NCBI GenBank assembly: GCA_002457135.1
Contig: NTKX01000003.1
Coordinates: 1-51,344 of the forward strand
DNA: 51,344 bases
Reading direction: 5' to 3'
Source of the DNA: SAR116 cluster bacterium MED-G04
Lineage (GTDB): Bacteria > Pseudomonadota > Alphaproteobacteria > Puniceispirillales > UBA1172
Position numbers and translations under genes: made by a program. Of the stretch, positions 19,157 to 28,587 are shown piece by piece. A model generated the notes under the pieces. That model was not told the origin of the DNA. It did not search any database and saw only the letters and a list, made by a program, of their open reading frames with translations. The number at the start of each line of letters is the position of its first letter. The first letter of the stretch is position 1.

Positions 19157-20419
19157 ATGGCTGAAGGCGATAGCACCAAAGATACACTTTTCTGTTCTTT
19201 CTGCGGGAAAAGCCAGCATGAGGTCAAGAAACTGATCGCGGGACCGACCGTTTTCATCTGTGATGAATGCGTCGAACTCTGCATGGATATTATCAAAGAG
19301 GAATATAAAACCTCCTTGCGTAAATCCGCTGACAGTGTTCCCTCACCGAAAGAAATCAACGACTTTCTCGATGAATATGTGATCGGCCAGGCCCGCGCCA
19401 AAAAGGTGCTGTCGGTGGCCGTCCATAACCATTACAAGCGTCTGGATCATGCCGCCAAGCCGGGCGATGTGGAAATTTCCAAATCCAACATCATGCTGAT
19501 CGGCCCGACGGGCTGCGGTAAAACACTGCTGGCCCAGACCCTGGCCCGGGTGCTGGATGTTCCCTTCACCATGGCTGATGCAACGACCCTGACCGAGGCC
19601 GGCTATGTTGGTGAGGACGTTGAAAACATTATCCTGAAACTTTTGCAGGCTGCTGATTACAATGTTGAGCGGGCCCAGCGCGGCATCGTCTACATTGATG
19701 AAGTCGACAAGATTTCCCGCAAATCGGACAACCCGTCCATCACCCGCGATGTTTCGGGTGAGGGGGTTCAGCAGGCTCTCCTGAAGATCATGGAAGGCAC
19801 GGTGGCATCGGTTCCGCCCCAGGGTGGCCGCAAGCATCCGCAGCAGGAATTCCTGCAGGTTGATACGACCAATATCCTGTTTATCTGCGGTGGTGCCTTT
19901 GCCGGGCTTGAAAAACTTATCGCTGGCCGGAACAAGGGTTCTGCCATCGGCTTTGGTGCCGATGTTCAGGCCGAAGATGACCTGTCTACCGGCGAGCGCC
20001 TGTCCGAGGTTGAACCCGAAGATCTGCTGAAATTCGGGCTGATCCCTGAATTTGTCGGCCGTCTGCCGGTGCTGGCCACGCTTGAAGACCTTGATGAAAA
20101 GGCACTGGTGCGGATCCTGACCGAACCCCGCAACGCCTTGACCAAGCAGTATCAGGCCCTGTTTTCAATGGACAGCGTCAACCTGGAATTCCGCAAGGAT
20201 GCACTTAAGGCGATTGCCCGCAAAGCCATTGATCGGAAAACCGGTGCGCGTGGTCTGCGGGCCATCCTTGAAACCGTGCTGATGGACCCGATGTTTGAAA
20301 TTCCCACGGCCAATGATGTTGAGGAAGTCGTCATCAACGCCGATGTGATCGATAAAGGAACATCCCCGATCATCGTTCATGCCCAGGGCAAGTCGAGCGA
20401 GGCTGATACGTCAGCCTGA
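19157..20419 (+). CDS. clpX: Clp protease ATP-binding subunit ClpX
   Basis: This 420-residue AAA+ unfoldase delivers substrates to ClpP; in alphaproteobacteria it also degrades cell-cycle regulators. The zinc-binding domain uses C13, C16, C35 and C38. Walker A is GPTGCGKT (residues 116-123), Walker B is IVYIDEVDK, and the pore loop GYVGEDVE and the [19 protein letters not shown] segment are intact. The start at 19157 has an AAGGAG site 8 bases upstream; the open frame extends further upstream but without zinc-domain homology. The 3' end runs into a 14-bp tandem repeat. Confidence 0.97.
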   Translation: MAEGDSTKDTLFCSFCGKSQHEVKKLIAGPTVFICDECVELCMDIIKEEYKTSLRKSADSVPSPKEINDFLDEYVIGQARAKKVLSVAVHNHYKRLDHAAKPGDVEISKSNIMLIGPTGCGKTLLAQTLARVLDVPFTMADATTLTEAGYVGEDVENIILKLLQAADYNVERAQRGIVYIDEVDKISRKSDNPSITRDVSGEGVQQALLKIMEGTVASVPPQGGRKHPQQEFLQVDTTNILFICGGAFAGLEKLIAGRNKGSAIGFGADVQAEDDLSTGERLSEVEPEDLLKFGLIPEFVGRLPVLATLEDLDEKALVRILTEPRNALTKQYQALFSMDSVNLEFRKDALKAIARKAIDRKTGARGLRAILETVLMDPMFEIPTANDVEEVVINADVIDKGTSPIIVHAQGKSSEADTSA

Positions 20420-20425
20420 TGCCTT

Positions 20426-20462
20426 GGGCCTGATACATGGGGCCTGATACATGGGGCCTGAT
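20426..20462 (+). repeat. 14-bp tandem repeat downstream of clpX
   Basis: The unit gggcctgatacatg occurs at 20426 and 20440, and its first 9 bases again at 20454. It starts 7 bases after the clpX stop and ends well before the lon promoter candidate. Confidence 0.9.
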
Positions 20463-20506
20463 CACCGCTGATCAGGTGTATACCCCTAAAGATCAAGGAT
20501 ACCTGT

Positions 20507-20535
20507 CTTGAATTCATCGGCAGGAATACCCAATT
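20507..20535 (+). promoter_or_regulatory. candidate heat-shock (sigma-32) promoter of lon
   Basis: CTTGAA (20507-20512) and ACCCAATT (20528-20535) are 15 bases apart. They resemble the sigma-32 consensus CTTGAA and CCCCATnT. A start near 20543 gives a leader of about 50 bases to lon, which is a classic sigma-32 gene in proteobacteria. The -10 box has mismatches. Confidence 0.4.
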
Positions 20536-20592
20536 CTATAGAGATTATTTGCACCACTGGCAGAGTTGCTGCCAACAGGAGACTGGCTGATC

Positions 20593-23004
20593 ATGACCGA
20601 TGAGCAACAACAGAGTGACCGTTTCCCCGTATTGCCGTTGCGCGACATCGTCGTTTTCCCGCACATGATCGTGCCGCTCTTTGTCGGGCGTGAGAAATCG
20701 GTTCGCGCGCTTGAGGAAGTCATGAGCGGCGACAAGAAGATCATGCTGGTGGCACAGAAACAGGCCGGTGATGAAAACCCTGAAACCGATGAACTGTTTG
20801 AAATCGGTACCCTCGGGACGGTGTTGCAACTCCTGAAACTGCCTGATGGTGCGATCAAGGTTCTGGTTGAGGGCGGTAGCCGGGCCAAGGTGGAAAACTT
20901 CATCGAGGAAAAGGACTACCTCGAAGCCGACGTGTTCTGGCCTGATGAGGAAATGGGTGATAACCCGGCCGAGGCGCTGGCGCTCAGCCGCGCTACACTC
21001 CAGCAGTTTGAGGAATACATCAAGCTCAACAAGAAAATCCCGTCCGAAGTCATGGTCTCGCTTGGCCAGATCGAGGACCCGAGCAAGATGGCTGATACCA
21101 TCGCCTCACACCTCGCCGTCAACATCCCTGAAAAGCAGGAATTGCTTGAGCTGTCCTCCGTCTTTGACCGGCTGGAGAAAATCTATTCACTGATGAACAA
21201 CGAAATCGGTGTCATGCAGGTGGAAAAGCGCATCCGCAACCGCGTCAAGCGGCAGATGGAAAAGTCCCAGCGCGAGTACTACCTCAATGAGCAGATCAAG
21301 GCGATCCAGAAGGAACTGGGCGAAAGCGAAGATGGCCGCAGCGAAATTGATGAAATCGAAGAAAAGCTGGCCAAGAAAAAGCTGACCAAGGAAGCCCGTG
21401 AGAAAGTTACGGCTGAGGTCAAGAAGCTCAAGAACATGAGCCCGATGAGCGCGGAAGCCACGGTTGTTCGCAACTACATTGATACCGTGCTGGCACTGCC
21501 ATGGAAGCATAAATCACGCGTCAAGAATGATATCAACGCCGCCCGTGAAGTGCTGGACGCTGATCACTATGGGCTTGAGAAGGTCAAGGACCGCATCATC
21601 GAATATCTTGCTGTCCAGCAACGCACCCGCAAGAACCGCGGCTCTATCCTGTGCCTGGTCGGTCCTCCCGGTGTTGGTAAAACCTCGCTTGGCCAGTCCA
21701 TCGCCAAGGCGACCGGGCGCAAATTCACCCGTCTTGCCCTTGGCGGGGTCAGGGATGAAAGCGAGATCAGGGGGCATCGCCGCACCTATATCGGCTCCAT
21801 GCCCGGCAAGGTGATCCAGAATATCAAGAAAGTCGGCACCAGCAACCCGATCATCCTGCTTGATGAGGTGGATAAACTGGGCGCGGACTGGCGCGGTGAC
21901 CCTTCATCGGCACTTCTTGAAGTGCTTGATCCGGAACAGAACTCAACCTTCCAGGATCATTATCTTGAGGTTGATTATGACCTGTCCGATGTGATGTTCA
22001 TCACCACGGCGAATACGCTCAACATGCCTCAGCCTCTGCTCGACAGGATGGAAATTATTCGTCTTTCCGGCTACACCGAGGATGAAAAGGTTGAAATCGC
22101 AAAGCGTCACCTGATCCCGAAACAGATCAGCAACCACGGCATCAAGGAGGGTGAATTCAGCCTCGATGATGCGGCTCTGCGGAAGACCATCCAGCTTTAC
22201 ACCCGTGAGGCCGGGGTCCGTAATATCGAACGCGAGATCGCCCGGCTTGCCCGGAAAGCGGTGACGGAAATTGTCGGCGGCAAGGCCAAAAGCGTGGCCA
22301 TCACGGCTGATAATCTGGAAGACTACCTCGGGGTGCCGAAATTCCGTCTCAGTGAGGCCGACGGCAATGACCAGACCGGCGTTACCACGGGCCTGGCCTG
22401 GACCGAATTTGGCGGCGAATTGCTGAACATCGAAGCCGTCACCGTACCCGGCAAGGGCAGGGTGAGCTCGACCGGCAAGCTCGGCGATGTCATGAAAGAA
22501 TCAATTCAGGCCACAGAGTTCTTTATCAAGAACCGTGCAAGCTTCCTCGGCATTGATACCGAATTCTTGCAAAAGCATGATATTCACGTCCATGTTCCCG
22601 AAGGCGCAACCCCCAAGGATGGTCCATCGGCAGGTGTTGCCATGGTCACGTCACTGGTTTCAGCGATTACCGGTATTCCGGTTCGCGGGGATGTTGCCAT
22701 GACCGGTGAAATTACCCTGCGTGGCCGGGTTCTGGCAATTGGCGGGCTGAAAGAAAAGCTGCTTGCAGCATTGCGGGCTGGCATTAAGACCGTTCTCATA
22801 CCATCTGAAAACATTAAAGATTTGGCAGAAATTCCTGATAATGTGAAGGAAGGACTGAACCTGATCCCGGTTTCAATGGTTGATGAAGTGCTGTTGCATG
22901 CGCTGGTGGAAAAGACAACCGCTATTGAGGTGGCACCCGTTGCCGAAGCCTCACAATCAGGAATGATTGATCCGGTTGGGGGTGAGGGCGTTATTACCCA
23001 CTAG
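20593..23004 (+). CDS. lon: ATP-dependent protease Lon (LonA)
   Basis: This 803-residue homohexameric protease removes misfolded and short-lived regulatory proteins. It has the N-terminal substrate domain (FPVLPLRDIVVFPHMIVPLFVGR), a coiled-coil region, the AAA+ module with Walker A GPPGVGKT and Walker B ILLDEVDK, and the protease domain with the Ser-Lys dyad S679 (KDGPSAGVAM) and K722 (GGLKEKLLAA). The ATG at 20593 follows an AGGAG site; a TTG 27 bases upstream is less likely because it would precede that site. It lies between clpX and hup, as is common in alphaproteobacteria. Confidence 0.97.
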   Translation: MTDEQQQSDRFPVLPLRDIVVFPHMIVPLFVGREKSVRALEEVMSGDKKIMLVAQKQAGDENPETDELFEIGTLGTVLQLLKLPDGAIKVLVEGGSRAKVENFIEEKDYLEADVFWPDEEMGDNPAEALALSRATLQQFEEYIKLNKKIPSEVMVSLGQIEDPSKMADTIASHLAVNIPEKQELLELSSVFDRLEKIYSLMNNEIGVMQVEKRIRNRVKRQMEKSQREYYLNEQIKAIQKELGESEDGRSEIDEIEEKLAKKKLTKEAREKVTAEVKKLKNMSPMSAEATVVRNYIDTVLALPWKHKSRVKNDINAAREVLDADHYGLEKVKDRIIEYLAVQQRTRKNRGSILCLVGPPGVGKTSLGQSIAKATGRKFTRLALGGVRDESEIRGHRRTYIGSMPGKVIQNIKKVGTSNPIILLDEVDKLGADWRGDPSSALLEVLDPEQNSTFQDHYLEVDYDLSDVMFITTANTLNMPQPLLDRMEIIRLSGYTEDEKVEIAKRHLIPKQISNHGIKEGEFSLDDAALRKTIQLYTREAGVRNIEREIARLARKAVTEIVGGKAKSVAITADNLEDYLGVPKFRLSEADGNDQTGVTTGLAWTEFGGELLNIEAVTVPGKGRVSSTGKLGDVMKESIQATEFFIKNRASFLGIDTEFLQKHDIHVHVPEGATPKDGPSAGVAMVTSLVSAITGIPVRGDVAMTGEITLRGRVLAIGGLKEKLLAALRAGIKTVLIPSENIKDLAEIPDNVKEGLNLIPVSMVDEVLLHALVEKTTAIEVAPVAEASQSGMIDPVGGEGVITH

Positions 23005-23169
23005 CCCCCCGCTGGACCCTGCCCGGGCTGATTGCCTCTCTTACTAACAAACGATTAAAACGCTTGTTTTCTAACGAAATGGCGATGTTTTAAATTGCCC
23101 TGTGCGACAAAATACCGTACTTTTTGGGTGCATTTAATTGCAAACATCCACCATTACAGGGAGTATCCC

Positions 23170-23445
23170 GTGAACAAAAACGAACTTATTGCTGACGTAG
23201 CTGACCGCTCCGGTCTCTCAAAAGCTGATGCCGCCCGTGCTGTTGATGGCATGATTTCTTCTGTGGAGGCCACCCTCAAGGCTGGTGATGAAGTGCGCAT
23301 CGTAGGTTTTGGTACCTTTTCCGTTTCTTCTCGCGCTGCCACCACCGGTCGTAACCCACGCACTGGTGAAGCCATTAACATTCCTGCTTCCAAACAGCCT
23401 AAATTCAAGGCTGGCGCACCACTCAAGCAGGCCGTAAACAACTAA
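23170..23445 (+). CDS. hup: HU-family DNA-binding protein, GTG start
   Basis: This 91-residue protein bends and compacts DNA as a dimer. It begins NKNELIADVADRSGLSKADAARAVD and has the DNA-binding arm with GFGTFSVSSRAATTGRNPRTGE. The start codon is GTG at 23170, preceded by an AGGGAG site (23158-23163); earlier in-frame codons give no HU sequence. It is downstream of lon, and a strong terminator ends it. Confidence 0.96.
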   Translation: MNKNELIADVADRSGLSKADAARAVDGMISSVEATLKAGDEVRIVGFGTFSVSSRAATTGRNPRTGEAINIPASKQPKFKAGAPLKQAVNN

Positions 23446-23465
23446 GTCTTTATATTTTCGACATA

Positions 23466-23499
23466 GGGCTGGCAATACACTTGCCGGCCCTGTTTTTTT
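23466..23499 (+). terminator. Rho-independent terminator of hup
   Basis: GGGCTGGCAA and TTGCCGGCCC pair over 10 bases (one G-T), with a 5-base loop, and a run of seven T follows. The 3' arm also supplies the -35-like TTGCCG of the tRNA-Val promoter. Confidence 0.92.
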
Positions 23500-23509
23500 C
23501 TTCTATACA
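23481..23509 (+). promoter_or_regulatory. candidate tRNA-Val promoter overlapping hup terminator
   Basis: TTGCCG (23481-23486) and TATACA (23504-23509) are 17 bases apart. A start near 23516 would be a few bases before the tRNA at 23520. The -35 box is the 3' arm of the hup terminator. Confidence 0.5.
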
Positions 23510-23519
23510 GCATTCCTAC

Positions 23520-23595
23520 GGGCGGTTAGCTCAGCTGGGAGAGCGGCTGGTTTACACCCAGTAGGTCGGGGGTTCGAGCCCCTCACCGCCCACCA
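23520..23595 (+). tRNA. trnV: tRNA-Val (TAC)
   Basis: Acceptor arms GGGCGGT and ACCGCCC pair fully, the discriminator is A, and CCA is encoded. The anticodon stem GCTGG/CCAGT encloses the loop TTTACAC with anticodon TAC. D- and T-arms (GGTTCGAGCCC) are normal. Confidence 0.97.
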
Positions 23596-23621
23596 TTACC
23601 CGGTTTGCTGAATATGTGATG

Positions 23622-23650
23622 CCTCGGCTTTGACCGAGGTTTCTTTTTAT
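23622..23650 (+). terminator. Rho-independent terminator of tRNA-Val
   Basis: CCTCGG and CCGAGG enclose a 6-base loop and are followed by a T-rich tail (tttcttttta). It separates the tRNA-Val transcript from the tRNA-Asp promoter. Confidence 0.85.
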
Positions 23651-23661
23651 AGTAACAGTGC

Positions 23662-23690
23662 TTGACAGGTATGGGTTCCTGCCGTATTCA
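23662..23690 (+). promoter_or_regulatory. tRNA-Asp promoter
   Basis: A perfect TTGACA (23662-23667) and TATTCA (23685-23690) are 17 bases apart. The start near 23697 gives a leader of about 27 bases to be removed by RNase processing. Confidence 0.65.
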
Positions 23691-23723
23691 GACTGAACCT
23701 TTGCGGCATTTATGCTGTTTTAC

Positions 23724-23800
<77 letters not shown>

Positions 23801-23816
23801 TTTTATTAATGGGGTG

Positions 23817-23851
23817 GTCACAGCATGCAGCAGCATCTGGTGACTTTTTTT
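23817..23851 (+). terminator. Rho-independent terminator of tRNA-Asp
   Basis: GTCAC pairs with GTGAC, and an inner ATGC/GCAT stem closes an AGCA loop. Seven T follow directly. Confidence 0.75.
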
Positions 23852-23965
23852 ATGCCAGCATGTTCATGCCTGATAGTGTCCCGATGAACCTGCCCAGGGT
23901 CAAATTCACAGCTGAAGTGATGCGTAGACGGCTCATTTCTCTCAATGAGCGTCTCAGGTGATCAA

Positions 23966-25618
23966 ATGTCAGCCTCTCCATCCCGATTTATCGAACTCGG
24001 TCTGACCGAGGGTATTTCAACCCGTGTCAATGAACTGGGGATAGAAATACCAACCCCTATTCAGGAACAGGCCATTCCCGTGGTGCTGGAGGGCAGGGAC
24101 GTGCTGGGCCTGGCGCAGACCGGCACCGGCAAAACCGCCGCCTATCTGCTGCCCCTGTTACAGCGCATCACCGAAAACAGCAGTTCTGGTCCGCGCCGTG
24201 CAAAGGCACTGATCCTGACCCCAACGCGTGAGCTGGCGCATCAGGTCGCCACCAGCATCAGGGATTTCAGCCGCGGCATGGCCATTCGTTATGTGGTGAT
24301 CTGCGGTGGTGAACGGTATTCGGGCCAGATCGATGCGCTCAAAAAGGGCGTAGATATTATTGTTGCCACCCCGGGGCGGTTTGAAGACCTCTTCGCCAAG
24401 GGTGTGCTTGATCTTGATACCGTCCAGCACCTCATCCTTGATGAGGCCGACCAGATGATCGACCTTGGCTTCTATCCGGCTATCCGGCGGATCTGTAATG
24501 CGATCACATCCGAGCATCAGACGATATTCTTTTCCGCCACCATGCCCGATGAAATGCGGCGCCTGGTTGATGAATTCCTGACCGATAGTATCACCATCCG
24601 TATCCCGAGCAAAAACGTTGCCGCCGATACGGTTCGCCAGAAGGCGGTGATGCTGTCCGGCCCGATGAAACGGCCCTACCTGACCAAGCTGATTGAGGAC
24701 GCAAAGGAGGAGCAGGTTCTGGTGTTTGCCGGGACCAAGCGGATGGCCGACCAGTTATCGTCTTTTCTGGTGGCTGAGGGTTATTCGGTTGACGTGCTGC
24801 ATGGCGATATGCGCCAGATGATCCGGACAAAGGTTCTGCGCAAGTTCAAGAGCGGTGAATTGCAGGTGCTGGTGGCCACTGATGTTGCGGCACGGGGGAT
24901 TGATGTCACCGGCTTGAATCTGGTGATCAATTTTGACCTGCCGCAAACGCCGGAGCTGTATGTTCACCGTATTGGCCGGACCGGGCGGGCCAAGAAAACA
25001 GGCATGGCGATCTCGCTCTGCGCCCCGTCCCAGCGCCGCCAGCTGGTCGCGATCACCCGCCATATCAAGAACACGATGGAAATTGTCAACGCTATTGGTG
25101 AGCCGGTTTCGTTGCAGGATATGAAAGACCCGGGCAAACCCGCCCCAGGCAGGGGTCGGCCATTTCGGAGCAAGGGCAGGAATTCAAAGCCGGGTTCGTT
25201 TAAGGCAGGTTCGTCCAAACCGGGTTCCTCCAAACCGGGTTCTTCAAAACCGGGTTCTTCAAAATCAGGGCAGGCAAGATCAGCGCATCCCAAATCAGGC
25301 AAGCCCAACCCAGATCATTACAGGTCAGATCATTACAGGTCAGATCACGCCAACCCGGATCAACCGAGGCCAGACCGTACCAGGCCAGATCACGCCAAGA
25401 CAGGGCCTTCCAGAAACGGTGGTTCCAAGAAACAGGCACCACGGCGGAACAAGCCTGATAACGCACCGCGCGGGTTTTATGTAGAACCTGATACCCCGCC
25501 GGCGGATCGTCCCGTCAAAAAGAAGGACAAGTCGCGCAAGCCGAAATGGTCCTCCAAGAAAAAGGCTGATGCGCGGCGCAACAGGGAACGCCAGAACGCC
25601 GCCCGCAAACCGGCCTGA
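23966..25618 (+). CDS. DEAD-box ATP-dependent RNA helicase with repeat tail
   Basis: This 550-residue helicase has motif I AQTGTGKT, Ia PTRELA, II DEAD, III SAT and VI HRIGRTGRA in two RecA domains (about residues 1-380). The C-terminal 170 residues are very basic and disordered: Gly-Ser-Ser-Lys-Pro repeats, then His/Asp/Arg-rich segments, then a Lys/Arg end. I choose the ATG at 23966 because AGGTGA lies 5 bases upstream; an in-frame ATG at 23945 has no ribosome site. It differs from the RhlE-like helicase at 9021 in its core (motif III context, SATMPDEMRR) and tail. RNA structure remodelling is the likely role. Confidence 0.9.
   Translation: MSASPSRFIELGLTEGISTRVNELGIEIPTPIQEQAIPVVLEGRDVLGLAQTGTGKTAAYLLPLLQRITENSSSGPRRAKALILTPTRELAHQVATSIRDFSRGMAIRYVVICGGERYSGQIDALKKGVDIIVATPGRFEDLFAKGVLDLDTVQHLILDEADQMIDLGFYPAIRRICNAITSEHQTIFFSATMPDEMRRLVDEFLTDSITIRIPSKNVAADTVRQKAVMLSGPMKRPYLTKLIEDAKEEQVLVFAGTKRMADQLSSFLVAEGYSVDVLHGDMRQMIRTKVLRKFKSGELQVLVATDVAARGIDVTGLNLVINFDLPQTPELYVHRIGRTGRAKKTGMAISLCAPSQRRQLVAITRHIKNTMEIVNAIGEPVSLQDMKDPGKPAPGRGRPFRSKGRNSKPGSFKAGSSKPGSSKPGSSKPGSSKSGQARSAHPKSGKPNPDHYRSDHYRSDHANPDQPRPDRTRPDHAKTGPSRNGGSKKQAPRRNKPDNAPRGFYVEPDTPPADRPVKKKDKSRKPKWSSKKKADARRNRERQNAARKPA
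25190..25264 (+). repeat. 15-bp tandem repeat in second helicase tail
   Basis: Five 15-bp units, consensus ccgggttcttcaaaa, encode Pro-Gly-Ser-Ser-Lys repeats. The last two units are identical, which suggests recent duplication. Confidence 0.93.
25311..25340 (+). repeat. exact 15-bp duplication in second helicase tail
   Basis: The unit cagatcattacaggt is present twice in direct succession and begins a third time at 25341 (cagatca). It encodes the His-Tyr-Arg-Ser-Asp repeat. Confidence 0.9.
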
Positions 25619-25702
25619 CCCCTCAATCCCGACTTTTACCCATGCAGCGATCATTCCATGACCGTTGGGGTGCCGACCATGATCAATGGGTTGCCAAATT
25701 GA

Positions 25703-27217
25703 TCAGCCGGTGAAACTGTCCTTATAGGTTTCGCGGAGGACGTTTTTCTGAACCTTGCCCATGGTATTTCGGGGCAGGGCATCAACCACCACAATCCTGC
25801 GCGGATGCTTGAACCTTGCCAGTGACGTGGTGATTTTTTCCATGATGGCATCGGTATCAGGCGCTGCATCGGGGGCTGAGGTGATGACCGCCATCACGCC
25901 TTCCCCGAAATCGGCATGCGGCACCCCGATGACCGCGCTTTCACCCACGCCAGGCTGATCATTGAGGAAATCCTCAATTTCCTTGGGGTAGATATTCAGC
26001 CCGCCGGAAATGATCAGATCCTTGCCACGGCCAAGGATGGTCAGGTAGCCGTCATCATCAATCCGGCCCAGATCACCGGTGATGAAAAACCCGTCAGCGC
26101 GGAATTCCTCACTGGTTTTTTCGGGCATGTTCCAATAGCCCATGAAAACATTATCACCGCGAACCTCAACCACGCCGGTATCACCCTGGGGGAGGGGCGT
26201 TCCATCCTCAGGATTGGTGATGCGGACCTCAACCCCGGGCAGGGGGAAGCCGACGGTGCCAGCCCGCCTGTCCCCCGCATAGGGGTTGCTGGTGTTCATG
26301 TTGGTTTCGGTCATCCCGTAGCGTTCAAGGATACGGTGGCCGGTGCGATGCTCAAACTGCTCATGGGTTTCAGCCAGCAGAGGGGCCGATCCTGAAATAA
26401 AGAGCCGCATGTGCCGGGTCAGGTCACGGTTGAGCCGGTCATCATCCAGCAGACGTGTGTAAAAGGTCGGAACCCCCATCATGGATGTTGCCTTTGGCAT
26501 CAGCTCAATCATCCGGTCACGGTCAAACCCGGGCAGGAAGATCATGCTGCCCCCGGCCAGCAGCGTGATATTGCAGGCCACGAACAGCCCATGGGTATGA
26601 TAGATCGGCAGGGCATGCAGCAGAACATCATCAGGGCCATATTGCCATTCCTGTTTCAGGGACAGCGCATTGGATAGCAGGTTTTTCTGGGACAGCATCG
26701 CGCCCTTGGACCGGCCGGTTGTCCCCGAGGTGTAGAGCAGGGCAGCCAGATCATCCTCGCCGCGCTCAACTACATTGAATGACGCTGGCATGGTGCTGGC
26801 GCTATCCATCAGCGTACCATGGCCGTTTGCACCAAGGGTCATGATGGATGCGCCGACATTGTCCGCGATACCCTGCAAGGCCTCGGCACTCGATGGATCA
26901 CCGATGACCAGCGCGGCACCACTGTCGGCGATGAAATAGCTCAGCTCCTCGGTGGTGTAGGCTGTGTTAAGCGGCAGAAAAACAATCCCGGCCATAACCG
27001 ATGCTGCGTAAAGCGCCAATGCCTCAACCGATTTCGGCACCTGCACGGCTACCCTGTCCCCCGGTTGAAGCCCGGCATGGTTCAGCGTATTGGCTATCCT
27101 TGCGGCATTATCCAGAAAATCGGCATGGCTCACCACCCCGCCATCAGGCTGGTGGATAAACACCGTATCATGGCCAAGATGGGGCGCGAGCAGCGCATCA
27201 AAGAGCGGGTTGGTCAT
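25703..27217 (-). CDS. matB: malonyl-CoA synthetase (MatB-type acyl-CoA synthetase)
   Basis: This 504-residue member of the ANL superfamily activates a carboxylic acid with ATP and CoA. The AMP-binding motif is LLYTSGTTGRSKGAM, followed by ERYGMTETN (A5), GDLGRIDDDGYL (A7) and the C-terminal lysine in PRNTMGKVQK (A10). The N-terminal text (LFDALLAP, then LPLNTAYTTEELSYFI) is of the MatB type. The gene directly upstream, 21 bases away on the same strand, is malonyl-CoA decarboxylase, so malonate to malonyl-CoA to acetyl-CoA is the likely route. Activity on methylmalonate is possible too. Confidence 0.9.
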   Translation of the reverse strand: MTNPLFDALLAPHLGHDTVFIHQPDGGVVSHADFLDNAARIANTLNHAGLQPGDRVAVQVPKSVEALALYAASVMAGIVFLPLNTAYTTEELSYFIADSGAALVIGDPSSAEALQGIADNVGASIMTLGANGHGTLMDSASTMPASFNVVERGEDDLAALLYTSGTTGRSKGAMLSQKNLLSNALSLKQEWQYGPDDVLLHALPIYHTHGLFVACNITLLAGGSMIFLPGFDRDRMIELMPKATSMMGVPTFYTRLLDDDRLNRDLTRHMRLFISGSAPLLAETHEQFEHRTGHRILERYGMTETNMNTSNPYAGDRRAGTVGFPLPGVEVRITNPEDGTPLPQGDTGVVEVRGDNVFMGYWNMPEKTSEEFRADGFFITGDLGRIDDDGYLTILGRGKDLIISGGLNIYPKEIEDFLNDQPGVGESAVIGVPHADFGEGVMAVITSAPDAAPDTDAIMEKITTSLARFKHPRRIVVVDALPRNTMGKVQKNVLRETYKDSFTG

Positions 27218-27238
27218 CGGGAATTGGCCTATCGGAAA

Positions 27239-28489
27239 TTACCCTTCAAGGGCTTCGGCTGAAAACAGATTGGCCATGGATTTAACCTCAGAGGAAGTGA
27301 CAACCTGTTGCTTTTGTTCATGAAGTTTCATGTTCTCTTCAACCTTTTTGAGGTCATAGAGGTAATTCACCATCACCCCGCCGGACTGGGCCATGCCTTT
27401 CTTGGAGATATCGGCATCAGCGTGGATGGCGTGGACGATGGCCCCGTTACCAAGGTGGAAACGGGCCACCGGATCATAGGGCAGGTTGTTGCGGGCCTTG
27501 GCGTTCATGAGGTAATGCGCGGCAACGGATTTACGCTTTTGCGGGCTTTCCGGCAGGGCCATTTTCTCAGTCTCAAGCCAAGTGTTCAGCCCCGGGATTG
27601 GCGACAGGGTGACAAAGGTTTTCAGCCCTTCCAGCTCAGCGGCAAGGTTACTGGCCACTTGCTTGATCAGCGAATTGCCAAAGGATATCCCGGCCAGCCC
27701 GCGCTGGCAGTTTGAGATCGAATAAAACACCGCCGTGTCGGCATCATCCGCCTGCATCGGCGATCTGTCCTCCGCCAGCACCGCCTGAACCGATGATGCA
27801 ACACCCTGTGTCAGGGCAACTTCAACAAAGATCAGCGGCTCATCGGGCATGGCCGGGTGGAAAAAGGCAAAGCACCGCCGGTCGGTGGGCTGCAAACGCC
27901 GCCTCAGATCATCCCAGCATTCGATGGCGTGAACAGCCTCATACTGGATGATTTTCTCCAGAATATGGGCAGGGCTTTCCCATGAAATCCGCCTCAGCAC
28001 CAGAAAGCCGCGGTTGAACCAGTTGGTGAAAAGATGCTTGAGGTCCATATCAACGGCTTCAAGCGCGGGGTTCTTGCTCTTCATTTTCTGCAGGTCGGCC
28101 CGCATACGCACCAGCTGGCCGGTTGACCCCGGCACATGATTGAGCCGGCGGAATAATTCCTGCCTCGGCGGTTCGGCGGATTTCATGTAATTGGTGTAGG
28201 TCTGTTTCGATGGCGTGCGCTGATAGGCATCAAGGGTCTTGCGCACGGTATCAGGGTTTATATCCAGCCCGTTGCCAAGATGCTGAAAGAAACTGGCCTT
28301 GGCATCTTCATCGAAATTGTTATACGCCTCAAAAATACCGTGGACGAGCTGCTGAATTGAAGCCTCCCCCCTGGTGTTGAGCAGGTCATCGCAGCATTCT
28401 TCGATGGTACGGCTGTCATTGGCGCTGCCAAACAGGCTCCGGTAACGCCGGTCGAACACCGTGGTCAGTAAATCCGCCAGAAAATTCAT
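27239..28489 (-). CDS. matA: malonyl-CoA decarboxylase
   Basis: This 416-residue protein belongs to the malonyl-CoA decarboxylase (MLYCD/MatA) family, which converts malonyl-CoA to acetyl-CoA and CO2. Family features are the helical N-terminal domain, the segment HLFTNWFNRGFLVLRRISWESPA, and the GNAT-like catalytic part with FVEVALTQGVASSVQ, YSISNCQRGLAGISFG, and FVTLSPIPGL. It is transcribed with matB just downstream. Together they let the cell use malonate as a carbon source or remove toxic malonate that inhibits succinate dehydrogenase. Confidence 0.92.
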   Translation of the reverse strand: MNFLADLLTTVFDRRYRSLFGSANDSRTIEECCDDLLNTRGEASIQQLVHGIFEAYNNFDEDAKASFFQHLGNGLDINPDTVRKTLDAYQRTPSKQTYTNYMKSAEPPRQELFRRLNHVPGSTGQLVRMRADLQKMKSKNPALEAVDMDLKHLFTNWFNRGFLVLRRISWESPAHILEKIIQYEAVHAIECWDDLRRRLQPTDRRCFAFFHPAMPDEPLIFVEVALTQGVASSVQAVLAEDRSPMQADDADTAVFYSISNCQRGLAGISFGNSLIKQVASNLAAELEGLKTFVTLSPIPGLNTWLETEKMALPESPQKRKSVAAHYLMNAKARNNLPYDPVARFHLGNGAIVHAIHADADISKKGMAQSGGVMVNYLYDLKKVEENMKLHEQKQQVVTSSEVKSMANLFSAEALEG

Positions 28490-28587
28490 CGCATTATCCT
28501 ATACCGTCAAACGGCGATCGGCCATCGCTTGGATTTGAGTATAGACCATGATCAGGGACCACGCCATGCATGGTTTACCCGGTTTGG

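Noticed and set aside
23057-23070. AAAAC/GTTTT inverted repeat as the lon terminator
   Set aside because: The stem is only 5 mostly AT pairs and is too weak for intrinsic termination.
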